Assembly: GCF_000720135.1 (NCBI RefSeq)
Contig: NZ_JOIU01000007.1
Span: 1 to 64,000, forward strand
Reading direction: 5' to 3'
Source: Streptomyces sp. NRRL S-1022
GTDB taxonomy: Bacteria; Actinomycetota; Actinomycetes; Streptomycetales; Streptomycetaceae
DNA: 64,000 nt
In this document: in pieces, positions 25,958 to 35,604 of the stretch
Layout of the letters: the number at the start of each line of letters is the position of its first letter
Numbering within the stretch: the first letter of the stretch is position 1
Notes under the pieces: generated by a model
What the model was told of the DNA's origin: nothing
The model's database searches: none
Seen by the model: the letters and a program-made list of their open reading frames with translations, nothing else
Made by a program: the position numbers and the translations under genes

Positions 25958-27496
25958 GTGACTGCTCTGACTCTCAGCACCGCCGCGGCGCCCGGCCTGC
26001 GGGCCGACGCGATCGTGATCGGTGTCGCCAAGGGCGCCCAGGGGCCCGTCGTCGCGCCGGGCGCCGAGGCCGTGGACAAGGCGTACGACGGCAAGCTGGC
26101 CGGCGTTCTGGAGACCCTCGGTGCCTCGGGTGCCGAGGGCGAGCTGACGAAGCTGCCCGCACCGGCCGGCTTCAAGGCCCCGCTCGTGGTGGCGGTGGGC
26201 CTCGGCGCGGAGCCCGGCGACGACGAGGACGCCGGCTACGACGCCGAGGCCCTGCGCCGGGCCGCCGGTGTGGCCGCCCGCGCGCTCACCGGGACCCGCA
26301 AGGCCGCGTTCGCGCTGCCGATCGACGGCCCCGGCGCCATCGGCGCGATCGGCGAGGGCATCCTGCTCGGCGCCTACTCCTTCGACGCCTACCGGAGCGG
26401 CCAGGACGCCGGCACCGCCAAGGCCAGGAACGGCAAGGCGCCGCTGGCCGAGGCCGCGCTGCTCGGCGGCAAGCCGCGCGACGCCGCCCACAAGGGTGCG
26501 CTCGCCCGCGCGGTCGCGGTCTGCGAGGAGCTGAACCGCGCCCGCGACCTGATCAACATGCCGCCGAACGACCTCACCCCCGCCGCCTTCGCCGGCATCA
26601 CGCAGACCGCGGCCAAGGAGCACGGCCTCAAGGTGCAGGTGCTCGACGACAAGGCCCTGGTCAAGGGCGGCTACGGCGGCATCCTCGGCGTCGGCGGCGG
26701 CTCGGCGGCCACCCCGCGCCTGGTGAAGCTGTCGTACCGGCACCCGAAGGCGGAGAAGCACCTGGCCTTCGTCGGCAAGGGCATCACCTACGACTCGGGC
26801 GGCATCTCGCTGAAGCCGGCCGGGCACAACGAGACGATGAAGTGCGACATGAGCGGTGCCGCCGCCGTGTTCGCCGCGGTCGTCGCCGCCGCGCGCCTCG
26901 GGCTCGAGGTCAACGTCACCGGCTGGCTGGCGCTGGCCGAGAACATGCCGTCCGGCTCCGCGGTGCGCCCGGGTGACGTGCTGCGCATGTACAGCGGCAA
27001 GACGGTGGAGGTGCTCAACACCGACGCCGAGGGCCGGCTGGTGCTCGCCGACGCGCTGTGGGCGGCCTCGCAGGAGAGCCCGGACGCGATCGTGGACGTG
27101 GCCACGCTGACCGGCGCGATGATGCTGGCGCTGGGCAGCCGGACGTTCGGTGTCATGGCCAACGACGACGCGTTCCGCTCCACGGTGTACGAGGCGGCGG
27201 AGGAGGTCGGCGAGCCGGCCTGGCCGATGCCGCTGCCGGAGCACCTGCGCAAGGGCATGGACTCGACCGTGGCCGACATCGCGAACATGGGCGAGCGGAT
27301 GGGCGGCGGGCTGGTCGCCGGCCTCTTCCTCCGCGAGTTCGTGGGCGAGGGCATCACGTGGGCGCACCTCGACATCGCCGGGCCGGCGTTCAACGAGGGC
27401 GGCCCGTTCGGCTACACGCCCAAGGGCGGCACCGGGTCGGCCGTGCGCACGCTGGTGCGGCTCGCGGAGCTCACCGCCGCGGGTGACCTGGGCTGA
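25958..27496 (+). CDS. pepA: Leucyl aminopeptidase (M17 family)
   Basis: PepA is a cytoplasmic hexameric metallo-aminopeptidase that removes N-terminal residues from peptides. The 512-residue product has an N-terminal macro-like domain and the C-terminal catalytic domain. Metal-binding and catalytic residues are in GKGITYDSGGISLKP, KCDMSGAAAV and the M17 signature NTDAEGRLVLADAL. GTG at 25958 gives MTALTLSTAAAPGLRADAIV, which fits the family; the frame is open further upstream without resemblance. The 224-bp gap before it holds no gene. Two hairpins follow at 27504-27523 and 27538-27576. Confidence 0.96.
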   Translation: MTALTLSTAAAPGLRADAIVIGVAKGAQGPVVAPGAEAVDKAYDGKLAGVLETLGASGAEGELTKLPAPAGFKAPLVVAVGLGAEPGDDEDAGYDAEALRRAAGVAARALTGTRKAAFALPIDGPGAIGAIGEGILLGAYSFDAYRSGQDAGTAKARNGKAPLAEAALLGGKPRDAAHKGALARAVAVCEELNRARDLINMPPNDLTPAAFAGITQTAAKEHGLKVQVLDDKALVKGGYGGILGVGGGSAATPRLVKLSYRHPKAEKHLAFVGKGITYDSGGISLKPAGHNETMKCDMSGAAAVFAAVVAAARLGLEVNVTGWLALAENMPSGSAVRPGDVLRMYSGKTVEVLNTDAEGRLVLADALWAASQESPDAIVDVATLTGAMMLALGSRTFGVMANDDAFRSTVYEAAEEVGEPAWPMPLPEHLRKGMDSTVADIANMGERMGGGLVAGLFLREFVGEGITWAHLDIAGPAFNEGGPFGYTPKGGTGSAVRTLVRLAELTAAGDLG

Positions 27497-27503
27497 GTCG
27501 CCT

Positions 27504-27523
27504 GCCGGCCCGGTCCGGCCGGC
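27504..27523. terminator. pepA terminator hairpin
   Basis: GCCGGCC (27504-27510) pairs with GGCCGGC (27517-27523) over a 6-base loop, eight bases after the pepA stop. Confidence 0.6.
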
Positions 27524-27537
27524 ACTACGGCGTCCGC

Positions 27538-27576
27538 AGGGGCGTGGGGGCTGTTCGCGCAGTTCCCCGCGCCCCT
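27538..27576. repeat. Common Streptomyces intergenic hairpin repeat
   Basis: AGGGGCG (27538-27544) pairs with CGCCCCT (27570-27576). The inner part contains GCGCAGTTCCCCGCGCCCCT, a sequence I recognise as recurring between genes in many Streptomyces genomes. It probably forms a hairpin and may help end pepA transcription. Confidence 0.6.
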
Positions 27577-27778
27577 GCCCCCGCGCGCCTTCGTTTTCCA
27601 GGGAACGTGGGACGTCTCACACACCGGCCCGGCGTCTCGATCCCGTCCGACAAGTGCAAAGATGGAGCCCGGCAGGACAGGGCCCCCACCGAAGGGCCGA
27701 AGCATCAAGCGGCCGGACACCAGCCGCCTGCCGGTCAGCGAAGACCGGCCTACGGCGCACATGCATGGAGGACGTGAC

Positions 27779-29167
27779 GTGGCGAACGACGCCAGCACCG
27801 TTTTCGACCTAGTGATCCTCGGCGGTGGTAGCGGTGGTTACGCCGCGGCCCTGCGCGGGGCGCAGCTGGGCCTGGACGTCGCCCTGATCGAGAAGGACAA
27901 GGTCGGCGGCACCTGCCTGCACCGGGGTTGCATCCCCACCAAGGCCCTGCTGCACGCGGGCGAGATCGCCGACCAGGCCCGCGAGAGCGAGCAGTTCGGT
28001 GTGAAGGCCACCTTCGAGGGCATCGACGTCCCGGCCGTCCACAAGTACAAGGACGACGTGATCTCGGGCCTGTACAAGGGTCTGCAGGGGCTCATCGCGT
28101 CCCGGAAGGTGACGTACATCGAGGGTGAGGGCCGGCTGTCCTCCCCCACCTCCGTGGACGTGAACGGCCAGCGCGTCCAGGGCCGCCACGTGCTGCTGGC
28201 GACCGGCTCCGTGCCGAAGTCGCTGCCGGGCCTGGAGATCGACGGCAACCGCATCATCTCCTCCGACCACGCCCTCGTCCTGGACCGCGTGCCCAAGTCC
28301 GCGATCATCCTCGGCGGCGGTGTCATCGGTGTCGAGTTCGCCTCGGCGTGGAAGTCCTTCGGCTCGGACGTCACGGTCATCGAGGGCCTGAAGCACCTCG
28401 TCCCGGTCGAGGACGAGAACTCCTCGAAGCTTCTTGAGCGTGCGTTCCGCAAGCGCGGCATCAAGTTCAACCTCGGCACCTTCTTCCAGAAGGCCGAGTA
28501 CACCCAGGACGGCGTGAAGGTCACCCTCGCCGACGGCAAGGAGTTCGAGGCCGAGGTCCTCCTCGTCGCCGTCGGCCGCGGCCCGGTCTCGCAGGGCCTG
28601 GGCTACGAGGAGGCCGGGGTCGCCATGGACCGCGGTTACGTCCTCGTGGACGAGTACATGCGCACCAACGTTCCGACCATCTCCGCCGTCGGCGACCTCG
28701 TCCCGACGCTCCAGCTCGCGCACGTCGGCTTCGCCGAGGGCATCCTGGTGGCGGAGCGTCTGGCCGGTCTGAAGGTCGTTCCGATCGACTACGACGGTGT
28801 CCCGCGGGTGACGTACTGCCACCCGGAGGTCGCCTCCGTCGGCATCACCGAGGCCAAGGCCAAGGAGATCTACGGCGCGGACAAGGTCGTCGCTCTGAAG
28901 TACAACCTGGCGGGCAACGGGAAGAGCAAGATCCTCAAGACCGCGGGCGAGATCAAGCTCGTCCAGGTCAAGGACGGTGCCGTGGTCGGCGTCCACATGG
29001 TCGGCGACCGCATGGGTGAGCAGGTCGGCGAGGCCCAGCTGATCTACAACTGGGAGGCGCTGCCGGCCGAGGTCGCCCAGCTCATCCACGCCCACCCGAC
29101 GCAGAGCGAGGCGCTCGGCGAGGCCCACCTGGCCCTGGCCGGCAAGCCGCTGCACTCCCACGACTGA
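27779..29167 (+). CDS. lpdA: Dihydrolipoyl dehydrogenase (E3)
   Basis: E3 re-oxidises the dihydrolipoyl arm of 2-oxoacid dehydrogenase complexes with NAD+. It is a cytoplasmic FAD homodimer. The 462-residue product has the FAD motif [19 protein letters not shown], the redox disulfide motif [17 protein letters not shown], an NAD-binding [10 protein letters not shown] block and the C-terminal His-Glu pair in [15 protein letters not shown] at 27779 is chosen because GGAGGA lies six bases upstream; the in-frame ATG at 27761 lacks this spacing. sucB follows after 61 bp and aceE lies 2.6 kb further, so E1, E2 and E3 components are together. Confidence 0.97.
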   Translation: MANDASTVFDLVILGGGSGGYAAALRGAQLGLDVALIEKDKVGGTCLHRGCIPTKALLHAGEIADQARESEQFGVKATFEGIDVPAVHKYKDDVISGLYKGLQGLIASRKVTYIEGEGRLSSPTSVDVNGQRVQGRHVLLATGSVPKSLPGLEIDGNRIISSDHALVLDRVPKSAIILGGGVIGVEFASAWKSFGSDVTVIEGLKHLVPVEDENSSKLLERAFRKRGIKFNLGTFFQKAEYTQDGVKVTLADGKEFEAEVLLVAVGRGPVSQGLGYEEAGVAMDRGYVLVDEYMRTNVPTISAVGDLVPTLQLAHVGFAEGILVAERLAGLKVVPIDYDGVPRVTYCHPEVASVGITEAKAKEIYGADKVVALKYNLAGNGKSKILKTAGEIKLVQVKDGAVVGVHMVGDRMGEQVGEAQLIYNWEALPAEVAQLIHAHPTQSEALGEAHLALAGKPLHSHD

Positions 29168-29228
29168 GCCTTCGGTCCACGGGCGCGACGACACAGACTT
29201 CCGCAATTCGTTAGGAGCAACCGAAACC

Positions 29229-30717
29229 ATGGCGGTTTCCGTAACCCTTCCGGCGCTCGGTGAGAGCGTCACCGAGGGCACTGTCACCCGCTGGCTGAAG
29301 GCCGAGGGCGAACGCGTCGAGGCCGACGAGCCGCTGCTCGAAGTCTCGACCGACAAGGTCGACACCGAGATCCCGGCCCCCGCCTCCGGTGTGCTGGCCT
29401 CCATCAAGGTCGCCGAGGACGAGACGGTCGAGGTCGGCGCCGAGCTGGCCCTGATCGACGACGGCACGGGCGCGCCCGCCGCCGCCCCGGCCCCCGCCGC
29501 CGAGGCCGCTCCGGCCGCCGAGCCCGCCCCGGCTCCGGCCGCCGAGCCCGAGCCGGCCCCGCAGGCCGCTCCGTCCACCGAGCAGGCCGCCCCCGCCCCC
29601 GCCCCGACCGCCGAGGCGGCTTCCGGCGGCGGCTCCGCCGAGGGCACGGACGTGGTCCTGCCCGCGCTCGGCGAGTCCGTCACCGAGGGCACCGTCACCC
29701 GCTGGCTGAAGTCGGTGGGCGACTCCGTCGAGGCCGACGAGCCGCTGCTCGAAGTCTCCACGGACAAGGTCGACACCGAGATCCCGGCGCCCACCTCGGG
29801 TGTGCTGCTGGAGATCACGGTCGGCGAGGACGAGACCGCCGAGGTCGGCGCCAAGCTCGCCGTCATCGGCGCCCCGGGTGCCGCCCCGGCCGCCGCTCCG
29901 GCTCCGGCCGCCCCGGCCCCCGCCGCCGCTCCGGCTCCCGCCCCGGCCCCGGCTCCCGCCCCGGCCCCGGCTCCGGCTCCGGCTCCCGCGCCGGCTCCGG
30001 CCCCCGCCGCTCCGGCCCCGGCTCCGGCGCCCGTCGCCGCTGCCCCGGCCCATGGTCAAGGCGCTGCACGAGCAGGCCCAGCTGTCGTCGGTCGTCGAGG
30101 TCGACGTCACCCGCCTGATGAAGCTGCGCGCCCGGGCGAAGGACTCCTTCGCGGCACGCGAGGGCGTCAAGCTCTCCCCGATGCCGTTCTTCGTCAAGGC
30201 CGCCGCGCAGGCGCTGAAGGCCCACCCGGTCATCAACGCCAAGATCAACGAGGCCGAGGGCACGATCACCTACTTCGACTCCGAGAACATCGGTATCGCG
30301 GTGGACTCCGAGAAGGGCCTGATGACCCCGGTCATCAAGCACGCCGGCGACCTCAACATCGCGGGCATCGCCAAGGCCACGGCGGAGCTGGCCGGCAAGG
30401 TCCGCGCCAACAAGATCACCCCGGACGAGCTGTCCGGCGCGACCTTCACCATCTCCAACACCGGTTCGCGCGGCGCGCTCTTCGACACGATCATCGTGCC
30501 GCCGGGCCAGGTCGCGATCCTCGGCATCGGTGCCACGGTCAAGCGTCCGGCCGTCATCGAGACGGAGGAGGGCACGGTCATCGGCGTCCGCGACATGACC
30601 TACCTGACCCTCTCCTACGACCACCGCCTGGTCGACGGCGCCGACGCGGCCCGTTACCTGACGGCGGTCAAGGCGATCCTGGAGGCGGGCGAGTTCGAGG
30701 TCGAGCTCGGTCTCTGA
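29229..30717 (+). pseudogene. sucB: Dihydrolipoamide acyltransferase (E2, 2-oxoglutarate dehydrogenase type), internally deleted and frameshifted
   Basis: E2 carries acyl groups on lipoyl-lysine and passes them to CoA. The 5' frame from ATG 29229 encodes two lipoyl domains (residues ~2-78 and ~139-216, each with [14 protein letters not shown] around the lipoyl Lys) and a long Ala-Pro linker. At 30050/30051 the frame shifts by one. From 30052 another frame encodes the acyltransferase domain ([20 protein letters not shown] through the catalytic [16 protein letters not shown]) to the stop at 30715-30717. The peripheral subunit-binding domain and the start of the catalytic domain, roughly 100 residues, are missing. 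The original frame reads on through nonsense to 31001. Collapse in the repetitive linker during assembly is a likely cause. AGGAG precedes the ATG. Confidence 0.9.
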
Positions 30718-30744
30718 CCCCCGGTCCCCGATCAGGCCGTACGG

Positions 30745-30774
30745 CACCCCGCCCGGAACCTTCCGGGCGGGGTG
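30745..30774. terminator. sucB terminator hairpin
   Basis: A perfect 13-bp stem (30745-30757 with 30762-30774) and a 4-base loop lie 27 bases after the sucB stop. Confidence 0.75.
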
Positions 30775-30900
30775 TTCGCGTTTGTTCGCATGCCGGGCGT
30801 GTAAGCCTTGTCTCACCTGCGCAAAAGCACCCCCACGCGCCCTACCCGCGGAGCGGACCGGCCTTATTGTCTAAACGTCAGCCCTCCCTAAGGAGCCCTC

Positions 30901-31524
30901 ATGACCGCGCCCGTCGTCCACTCGCTGCGCGAGCAGATCCGCGAGCACATCGTGGAGGGGATCGTCAGCGGGCGCTGGCAGCCGGGCGAGCGCATCGTTG
31001 AGCGCCGGATCGCCACCGAGCTGGAGGTCAGCCAGACCCCGGTCCGGGAGGCCCTGCGCGAGCTGGAGTCGCTGCGCCTGATCGAGTCGGCCCCCAACAA
31101 GGGCGTCCGCGTGCGCAACCTGACCGCGGCCGACCTGGAGGAGAGCTACCCGGTGCGGGCCGGCCTGGAGGCCATCGCGGCGGAGCTGGCGGCGGAGCGC
31201 CTGGCGGAGGACTGCTCGGCGCTGGAGCCGCACGTCCTGGCCCTGTACGAGGCCGACCGGCAGGCGGACGGCACCGGTCAGGTGCGCCACACGGTCGGCT
31301 TCCACCGCGAGCTGGTCCGCGCGGCGCGCAACTCGGTGCTGCTGCACACCTGGGAGGGCCTGGGCATCGAGGTGTTCACGGCGCTGTCGATCCGCTGGCT
31401 GGGCACGGTCCAGCAGTCGTACGCGGAGGAGCACGAGGAGCTGGTGCAGGCGTTCAAGCGGCGGGATCCGCGTATCGCCGAGCTGGTGAAGGCGCACGTC
31501 CTCGGCTGCGCGCCGCGGGCCTGA
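30901..31524 (+). CDS. GntR-family transcriptional regulator (FadR subfamily)
   Basis: This 207-residue cytoplasmic regulator has an N-terminal winged helix-turn-helix (residues ~5-75), including [20 protein letters not shown] and [22 protein letters not shown]-terminal helical FCD-type ligand domain (~85-200) has metal-binding His residues, for example in [16 protein letters not shown] precedes the ATG. It lies between sucB and aceE, so control of the 2-oxoacid dehydrogenase genes in response to a carboxylic acid is a reasonable inference. A 17-bp palindrome overlapping the aceE promoter (31668-31684) is a candidate target. Confidence 0.92.
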   Translation: MTAPVVHSLREQIREHIVEGIVSGRWQPGERIVERRIATELEVSQTPVREALRELESLRLIESAPNKGVRVRNLTAADLEESYPVRAGLEAIAAELAAERLAEDCSALEPHVLALYEADRQADGTGQVRHTVGFHRELVRAARNSVLLHTWEGLGIEVFTALSIRWLGTVQQSYAEEHEELVQAFKRRDPRIAELVKAHVLGCAPRA

Positions 31525-31572
31525 CGGCCCCGGTTCAGCCGAGCGAGCCCGCGCTCAAACGCCGCCTCACCT

Positions 31573-31593
31573 GCGAAAACAAGGCGTTTTCGC
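31573..31593. promoter_or_regulatory. Inverted repeat downstream of gntR
   Basis: GCGAAAAC (31573-31580) and GTTTTCGC (31586-31593) are perfect inverted copies around a 5-base centre. AT-rich arms are unusual here. Upstream of gntR, at about 30812, a related half-sequence CTCACCTGCGCAAAAG occurs, matching CTCACCTGCGAAAAC here, so both could be regulator sites. Confidence 0.35.
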
Positions 31594-31595
31594 GT

Positions 31596-31626
31596 CACCC
31601 GGTGCCATCACTGAAGGCACCGGGTG
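31596..31626. terminator. gntR terminator hairpin
   Basis: An 11-bp perfect stem (31596-31606 with 31616-31626) and a 9-base loop lie 71 bases after the gntR stop. Confidence 0.65.
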
Positions 31627-31666
31627 CCTACTTTCTCGGAATCAAGACTTTTTCGCCCTCAACCCT

Positions 31667-31696
31667 TTGATCGATCATCGATCAGCGAGTTACAGT
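31667..31696 (+). promoter_or_regulatory. Candidate aceE promoter
   Basis: TTGATC (31667-31672) and TACAGT (31691-31696) are spaced by 18 bp, a good vegetative-type promoter. It would give an aceE leader of about 100 bases. Confidence 0.55.
31668..31684. promoter_or_regulatory. 17-bp palindromic operator overlapping the aceE promoter
   Basis: TGATCGATCATCGATCA has perfect 8-bp arms around one central base. It covers most of the -35 box and the spacer of the candidate aceE promoter, the place for a repressor. GntR/FadR-type proteins bind short palindromes like this, and such a gene is immediately upstream. The pairing is inferred. Confidence 0.55.
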
Positions 31697-31804
31697 CGCC
31701 GACGGACTTCCACCGAGGTCCACTGCCCTGTCCTGCCAAAGACCAAGGGCACCCCCGAACCCTTACCGATGAGGGAACCCCCTTCGACTGAGGAAGGCGG
31801 CGAC

Positions 31805-34507
31805 ATGACCGACCCCAACGCCATCCAGCCGAGCGCGCTCGACCAGCTCCCGGACCGCGACCCGGAGGAGACCGCCGAGTGGCAGGCCTCCCTGGACGCC
31901 GTCGCCAGGGAGGCCGGGCCGCACCGCGCCGCGTACCTGATGCGCCGCACGCTGGAGCGCGCCGAGGCGGGCGGCATCGCGCTGCCGAAGCTCCTCGAAA
32001 CCGACTACGTCAACACCATCCCGACCGCCGCCGAGCCGGCCGTGCCCGGCGACCCGGAGATGGAAGCCCGGATCACCGCCTGGAACCGCTGGAACGCGGC
32101 CGCCATGGTGACCCGCGGCTCGAAGTACGGCGTCGGCGGCCACATCGCCACCTTCGCCTCCGCGGCCTGGCTCTACGAGACCGGCTTCAACCACTTCTTC
32201 AAGGGCAAGGAGGGCGACGGCTCGGGTGACCAGCTCTACATCCAGGGCCACGCCTCCCCCGGCATCTACGCCCGCGCCTTCCTCGACGGCCGGCTGACCG
32301 AGCACCACCTCGACAACTTCCGCCAGGAGTCGGGCGGCAACGGCCTGCCCTCCTACCCGCACCCGCGCCGCCTGCCCTGGCTGTGGGAGTTCCCGACGGT
32401 GTCGATGGGCCTCGGCCCGCTCTCCGCGATCTACCAGGCGCGTTTCAACCGCTACCTGACCAACCGCGCCATCAAGGACGTCTCCGCCTCCCACGTCTGG
32501 GCCTTCCTGGGCGACGGCGAGATGGACGAGCCGGAGTCGACGGCGGCCCTCGCGCTCGCCGCGCGTGAGGAGCTGGACAACCTCACCTTCGTCATCAACT
32601 GCAACCTGCAGCGTCTCGACGGCCCGGTCCGCGCCAACTTCAAGATCGTGCAGGAGCTGGAGGCCCAGTTCCGCGGCGCCGGCTGGAACGTGATCAAGAC
32701 GCTGTGGGGCACCGCCTGGGACGAGCTGTTCCAGCTCGACACCACCGGCGCGCTGGTCCGCCGCCTGCGCGAGGTACCGGATGCCCAGGTCCAGACGTAC
32801 CAGACCCGCGACGCCGCCTACATCCGCCAGGACTTCTTCGGCAAGGACCCGGCGCTCGCCGAGATGGCGAAGCTGCTGAGCGACGACAAGATCCTGGAGT
32901 GCTTCCACCTCTCCCGCGGCGGTCACGAGTCCCGCAAGGTCTACGCGGCGTACAAGGCGGCCGTCGAGCACAAGGGCGCGCCGACCGTGATCCTGGCCCA
33001 GACGGTCAAGGGCCACACCCTCGGCGAGGGCTTCGCGTCGAAGAACGCCAACCACCAGATGAAGAAGCTGACGGTGGACGAGTTCAAGGCGATGCGCGAC
33101 CTGCTGGAGCTGCCGATCAAGGACAGCGACTTCACCGACGGCGTGGTGCCCTACGGCCACCCGGGCGCCGACTCCCCCGAGGTCCGCTACCTCCAGGAGC
33201 GCCGCGCGGCCCTCGGCGGCCCGGCCCCGGCCCGCCGTACCCACGCGCTGCCCGCGCTGCCCGCCCCGGCGGAGAAGGCGTTCGCCTCCTTCGACAAGGG
33301 CTCCGGCTCGCAGAACGTGGCCACCACCATGGCCTTCGTCCGCCTGGTCAAGGACCTGGTCCGCGACAAGGAGACGGGCAGGCGCTGGGTGCCGATCGTC
33401 CCGGACGAGGCGCGCACCTTCGGCATGGAGAGCCTCTTCCCGTCCCTGGGCATCTACTCCCCCAAGGGCCAGACGTACGAGCCGGTCGACCGCGACCAGC
33501 TGATGTACTACAAGGAGGCCGAGAACGGCCAGATCCTCAACGAGGGGATCACCGAGGCCGGTTCGATGGCCGACTTCATCGCCGCGTCCACCGCGTACGC
33601 GACGCACGGCGAGGCGATGATCCCGTTCTACATCTTCTACTCGATGTTCGGCTGGCAGCGCACCGCCGACCAGATGTGGCAGCTCGGCGACCAGCTCGGC
33701 CGCGGCTTCCTCGTCGGCGCGACGGCCGGCCGTACGACCCTCACCGGCGAGGGCCTGCAGCACGCCGACGGCCACTCCCCGGTGATCGCCGCGACCAACC
33801 CGGCCGCGCTGACGTACGACCCCGCGTTCGCCTACGAGATCGCGGTGATCGTCCGTGAGGGTCTGCGCCGGATGTACGGCGAGGCCAAGCCGGGCGAGGA
33901 CCAGAACGTCTTCTACTACCTGACGGTCTACAACGAGCCGCTGCCGCAGCCGGCGAAGCCGCAGGGCCTCGGCATCGACGAGGGCATCGTCAAGGGCCTG
34001 TACCGCTTCAACACGGCCGAGTCGGCGGGCATCACCGTCGTCGCCGACGCCCCGCGCATCCAGCTGCTCGGCTCGGGCACGGCGATCCACTGGGCGCTTC
34101 AGGCGCAGCGGCTGCTCGCCGAGGAGTGGGGTGTGGCCGCCGACGTGTGGTCCGCGACCTCCTGGTCGGAGCTGCGCCGGGACGCGATGGAGGCCGACGC
34201 GGCGCTGCTGCGCGGCGAGGAGCGGGTGCCGTACGTCCGCCAGGCGCTGCAGGGCGCCGAGGGCCCGGTGCTGGCCGTGTCGGACTACATGCGCCAGGTC
34301 CCGGACCAGATCGCGCAGTGGGTGGAGCAGGACTGGTCCTCGCTGGGCGCCGACGGCTTCGGCCTGTCGGACACCCGTGAGGCCGCCCGCCGCCACTTCG
34401 GCGTCGACGCCGAGTCGATCGTCGTCGCGGCCCTGGCCCAGCTCGCCCGGCGCGGCGAGGTGAAGGCCACGGCGGTCAAGGAGGCCCGGGAGAAGTACGG
34501 GCTGTAG
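31805..34507 (+). CDS. aceE: Pyruvate dehydrogenase E1 component, homodimeric type
   Basis: AceE is the thiamine-diphosphate enzyme that decarboxylates pyruvate and reductively acetylates the E2 lipoyl arm. The 900-residue length is normal. It has the ThDP site [20 protein letters not shown] with the downstream [12 protein letters not shown], the substrate-binding [16 protein letters not shown] and the transketolase-like central domain with [23 protein letters not shown] at 31805 follows a GGAAGG sequence; the upstream part of the open frame has no resemblance. Probable control is through the palindrome at 31668-31684. A strong hairpin terminator follows. Confidence 0.97.
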   Translation: MTDPNAIQPSALDQLPDRDPEETAEWQASLDAVAREAGPHRAAYLMRRTLERAEAGGIALPKLLETDYVNTIPTAAEPAVPGDPEMEARITAWNRWNAAAMVTRGSKYGVGGHIATFASAAWLYETGFNHFFKGKEGDGSGDQLYIQGHASPGIYARAFLDGRLTEHHLDNFRQESGGNGLPSYPHPRRLPWLWEFPTVSMGLGPLSAIYQARFNRYLTNRAIKDVSASHVWAFLGDGEMDEPESTAALALAAREELDNLTFVINCNLQRLDGPVRANFKIVQELEAQFRGAGWNVIKTLWGTAWDELFQLDTTGALVRRLREVPDAQVQTYQTRDAAYIRQDFFGKDPALAEMAKLLSDDKILECFHLSRGGHESRKVYAAYKAAVEHKGAPTVILAQTVKGHTLGEGFASKNANHQMKKLTVDEFKAMRDLLELPIKDSDFTDGVVPYGHPGADSPEVRYLQERRAALGGPAPARRTHALPALPAPAEKAFASFDKGSGSQNVATTMAFVRLVKDLVRDKETGRRWVPIVPDEARTFGMESLFPSLGIYSPKGQTYEPVDRDQLMYYKEAENGQILNEGITEAGSMADFIAASTAYATHGEAMIPFYIFYSMFGWQRTADQMWQLGDQLGRGFLVGATAGRTTLTGEGLQHADGHSPVIAATNPAALTYDPAFAYEIAVIVREGLRRMYGEAKPGEDQNVFYYLTVYNEPLPQPAKPQGLGIDEGIVKGLYRFNTAESAGITVVADAPRIQLLGSGTAIHWALQAQRLLAEEWGVAADVWSATSWSELRRDAMEADAALLRGEERVPYVRQALQGAEGPVLAVSDYMRQVPDQIAQWVEQDWSSLGADGFGLSDTREAARRHFGVDAESIVVAALAQLARRGEVKATAVKEAREKYGL

Positions 34508-34521
34508 AGCACCGCTTACCG

Positions 34522-34555
34522 GCAGGCGGCCCCCGCTCAGGCGGGGGCCGCCTGC
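34522..34555. terminator. aceE terminator hairpin
   Basis: A perfect 15-bp stem (34522-34536 with 34541-34555) with loop TCAG lies 14 bases after the aceE stop. Confidence 0.8.
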
Positions 34556-34566
34556 ATGATGTGTGC

Positions 34567-35553
34567 ATGCGTGCGGCCCGCCTCATCAAGATGGTCCTCC
34601 TGCTCCAGTCCCGGCCCGTCATGACCGCCGCCGAGCTGGCGCGGGAGCTGGAGGTGTCGGAGCGGACCGTGACACGGGACGCGCAGGCGCTGTCGGAGGC
34701 GGGGGTGCCGGTGTACGCCGACCGGGGGCGGGCCGGCGGGTACCGGCTGGTCGGCGGGTACCGGACGCGGCTGACCGGGCTGGCCCGGAGCGAGGCCGAG
34801 GCGCTGTTCCTGAGCGGGGTGCCGGGCGCGCTGCGGGAGATGGGTCTGCAGGACGTCGCCTCGGCGGCCCGGCTGAAGGTGTCGGCCGCGCTGCTGCCCT
34901 CGCTGCGGGACGCCCCGGACACCGCCGCGCAGCGCTTCCACCTGGACGCCCCGGCCTGGTTCCGGGAGCCCGGGACGCCCGCGCTGCTGCCGGTGATCGC
35001 GGAGGCGGTGTGGGACGACCGCTGCCTCCGGGCCCGCTACCGGCGGGGGGATGCCGAGGTCGAGCGGACGCTGGAGCCGTACGGGCTCGTGCTGAAGGCG
35101 GGTGTCTGGTACCTGTGCGCGCGGGTGGCCGGCGGCGGTTCCTTCCGGACGTACCGGATCGACCGGTTCGAGGCCGTCGACGCCCTGGACGGGCGTTTCC
35201 AGCGGGCCGCCGACTTCGACCTGCCCGCGCACTGGGCGGGGCACGCCGAGCGGTTCGCCCGGTCGATCCTGCGCGCCGAGGTGGTCGTACGGCTCTCCGC
35301 GGACGGTGTGCGCCGGCTGCCGTACGCGGTCGATCCGCTCGCCGCTCGGGAGGCGCTGGCCGGTGCGGGCGCGCCGGACGCCGAGGGCTGGGTGACGCTG
35401 ACGCTGGCCGTGGAGTCGGAGGAGGTCGCGCACGGCCAGCTGACCGCGCTCGGGGCGGAGGCGGAGGTGCTGGCTCCGGCGAGCCTGCGGGAGCGGTGCG
35501 CGGCGGACGCGGCCCGGCTGGCGGCGCGGTACGCCCGCGGGGACGCCGGCTGA
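34567..35553 (+). CDS. Helix-turn-helix transcriptional regulator with WYL domain
   Basis: This 328-residue DNA-binding protein of the YafY type has an N-terminal winged helix-turn-helix (MRAARLIKMVLLLQSRPVMT and VSERTVTRDAQALSEAGVPV, residues ~1-60). A WYL ligand-sensing domain lies at about 140-230, with YRIDRFEAVDALDGRF, and a C-terminal extension follows. WYL proteins can sense nucleotides or single-stranded DNA; the ligand here is unknown. The ATG at 34567 is chosen over a GTG two codons earlier. The only adjacent gene on the same strand encodes a DUF4240 protein 51 bp downstream, possibly cotranscribed. Confidence 0.92.
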   Translation: MRAARLIKMVLLLQSRPVMTAAELARELEVSERTVTRDAQALSEAGVPVYADRGRAGGYRLVGGYRTRLTGLARSEAEALFLSGVPGALREMGLQDVASAARLKVSAALLPSLRDAPDTAAQRFHLDAPAWFREPGTPALLPVIAEAVWDDRCLRARYRRGDAEVERTLEPYGLVLKAGVWYLCARVAGGGSFRTYRIDRFEAVDALDGRFQRAADFDLPAHWAGHAERFARSILRAEVVVRLSADGVRRLPYAVDPLAAREALAGAGAPDAEGWVTLTLAVESEEVAHGQLTALGAEAEVLAPASLRERCAADAARLAARYARGDAG

Positions 35554-35604
35554 CGGCCCGCGCGCGGCGCGGTACTCCGCGTGCGGCTCACCGGCCGAGG
35601 CCCG

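Noticed and set aside
30051..31001. Continuation of the first sucB frame as a 590-residue protein
   Set aside because: After 30050 the frame gives no E2-like sequence, while the +1 frame encodes the complete acyltransferase domain.
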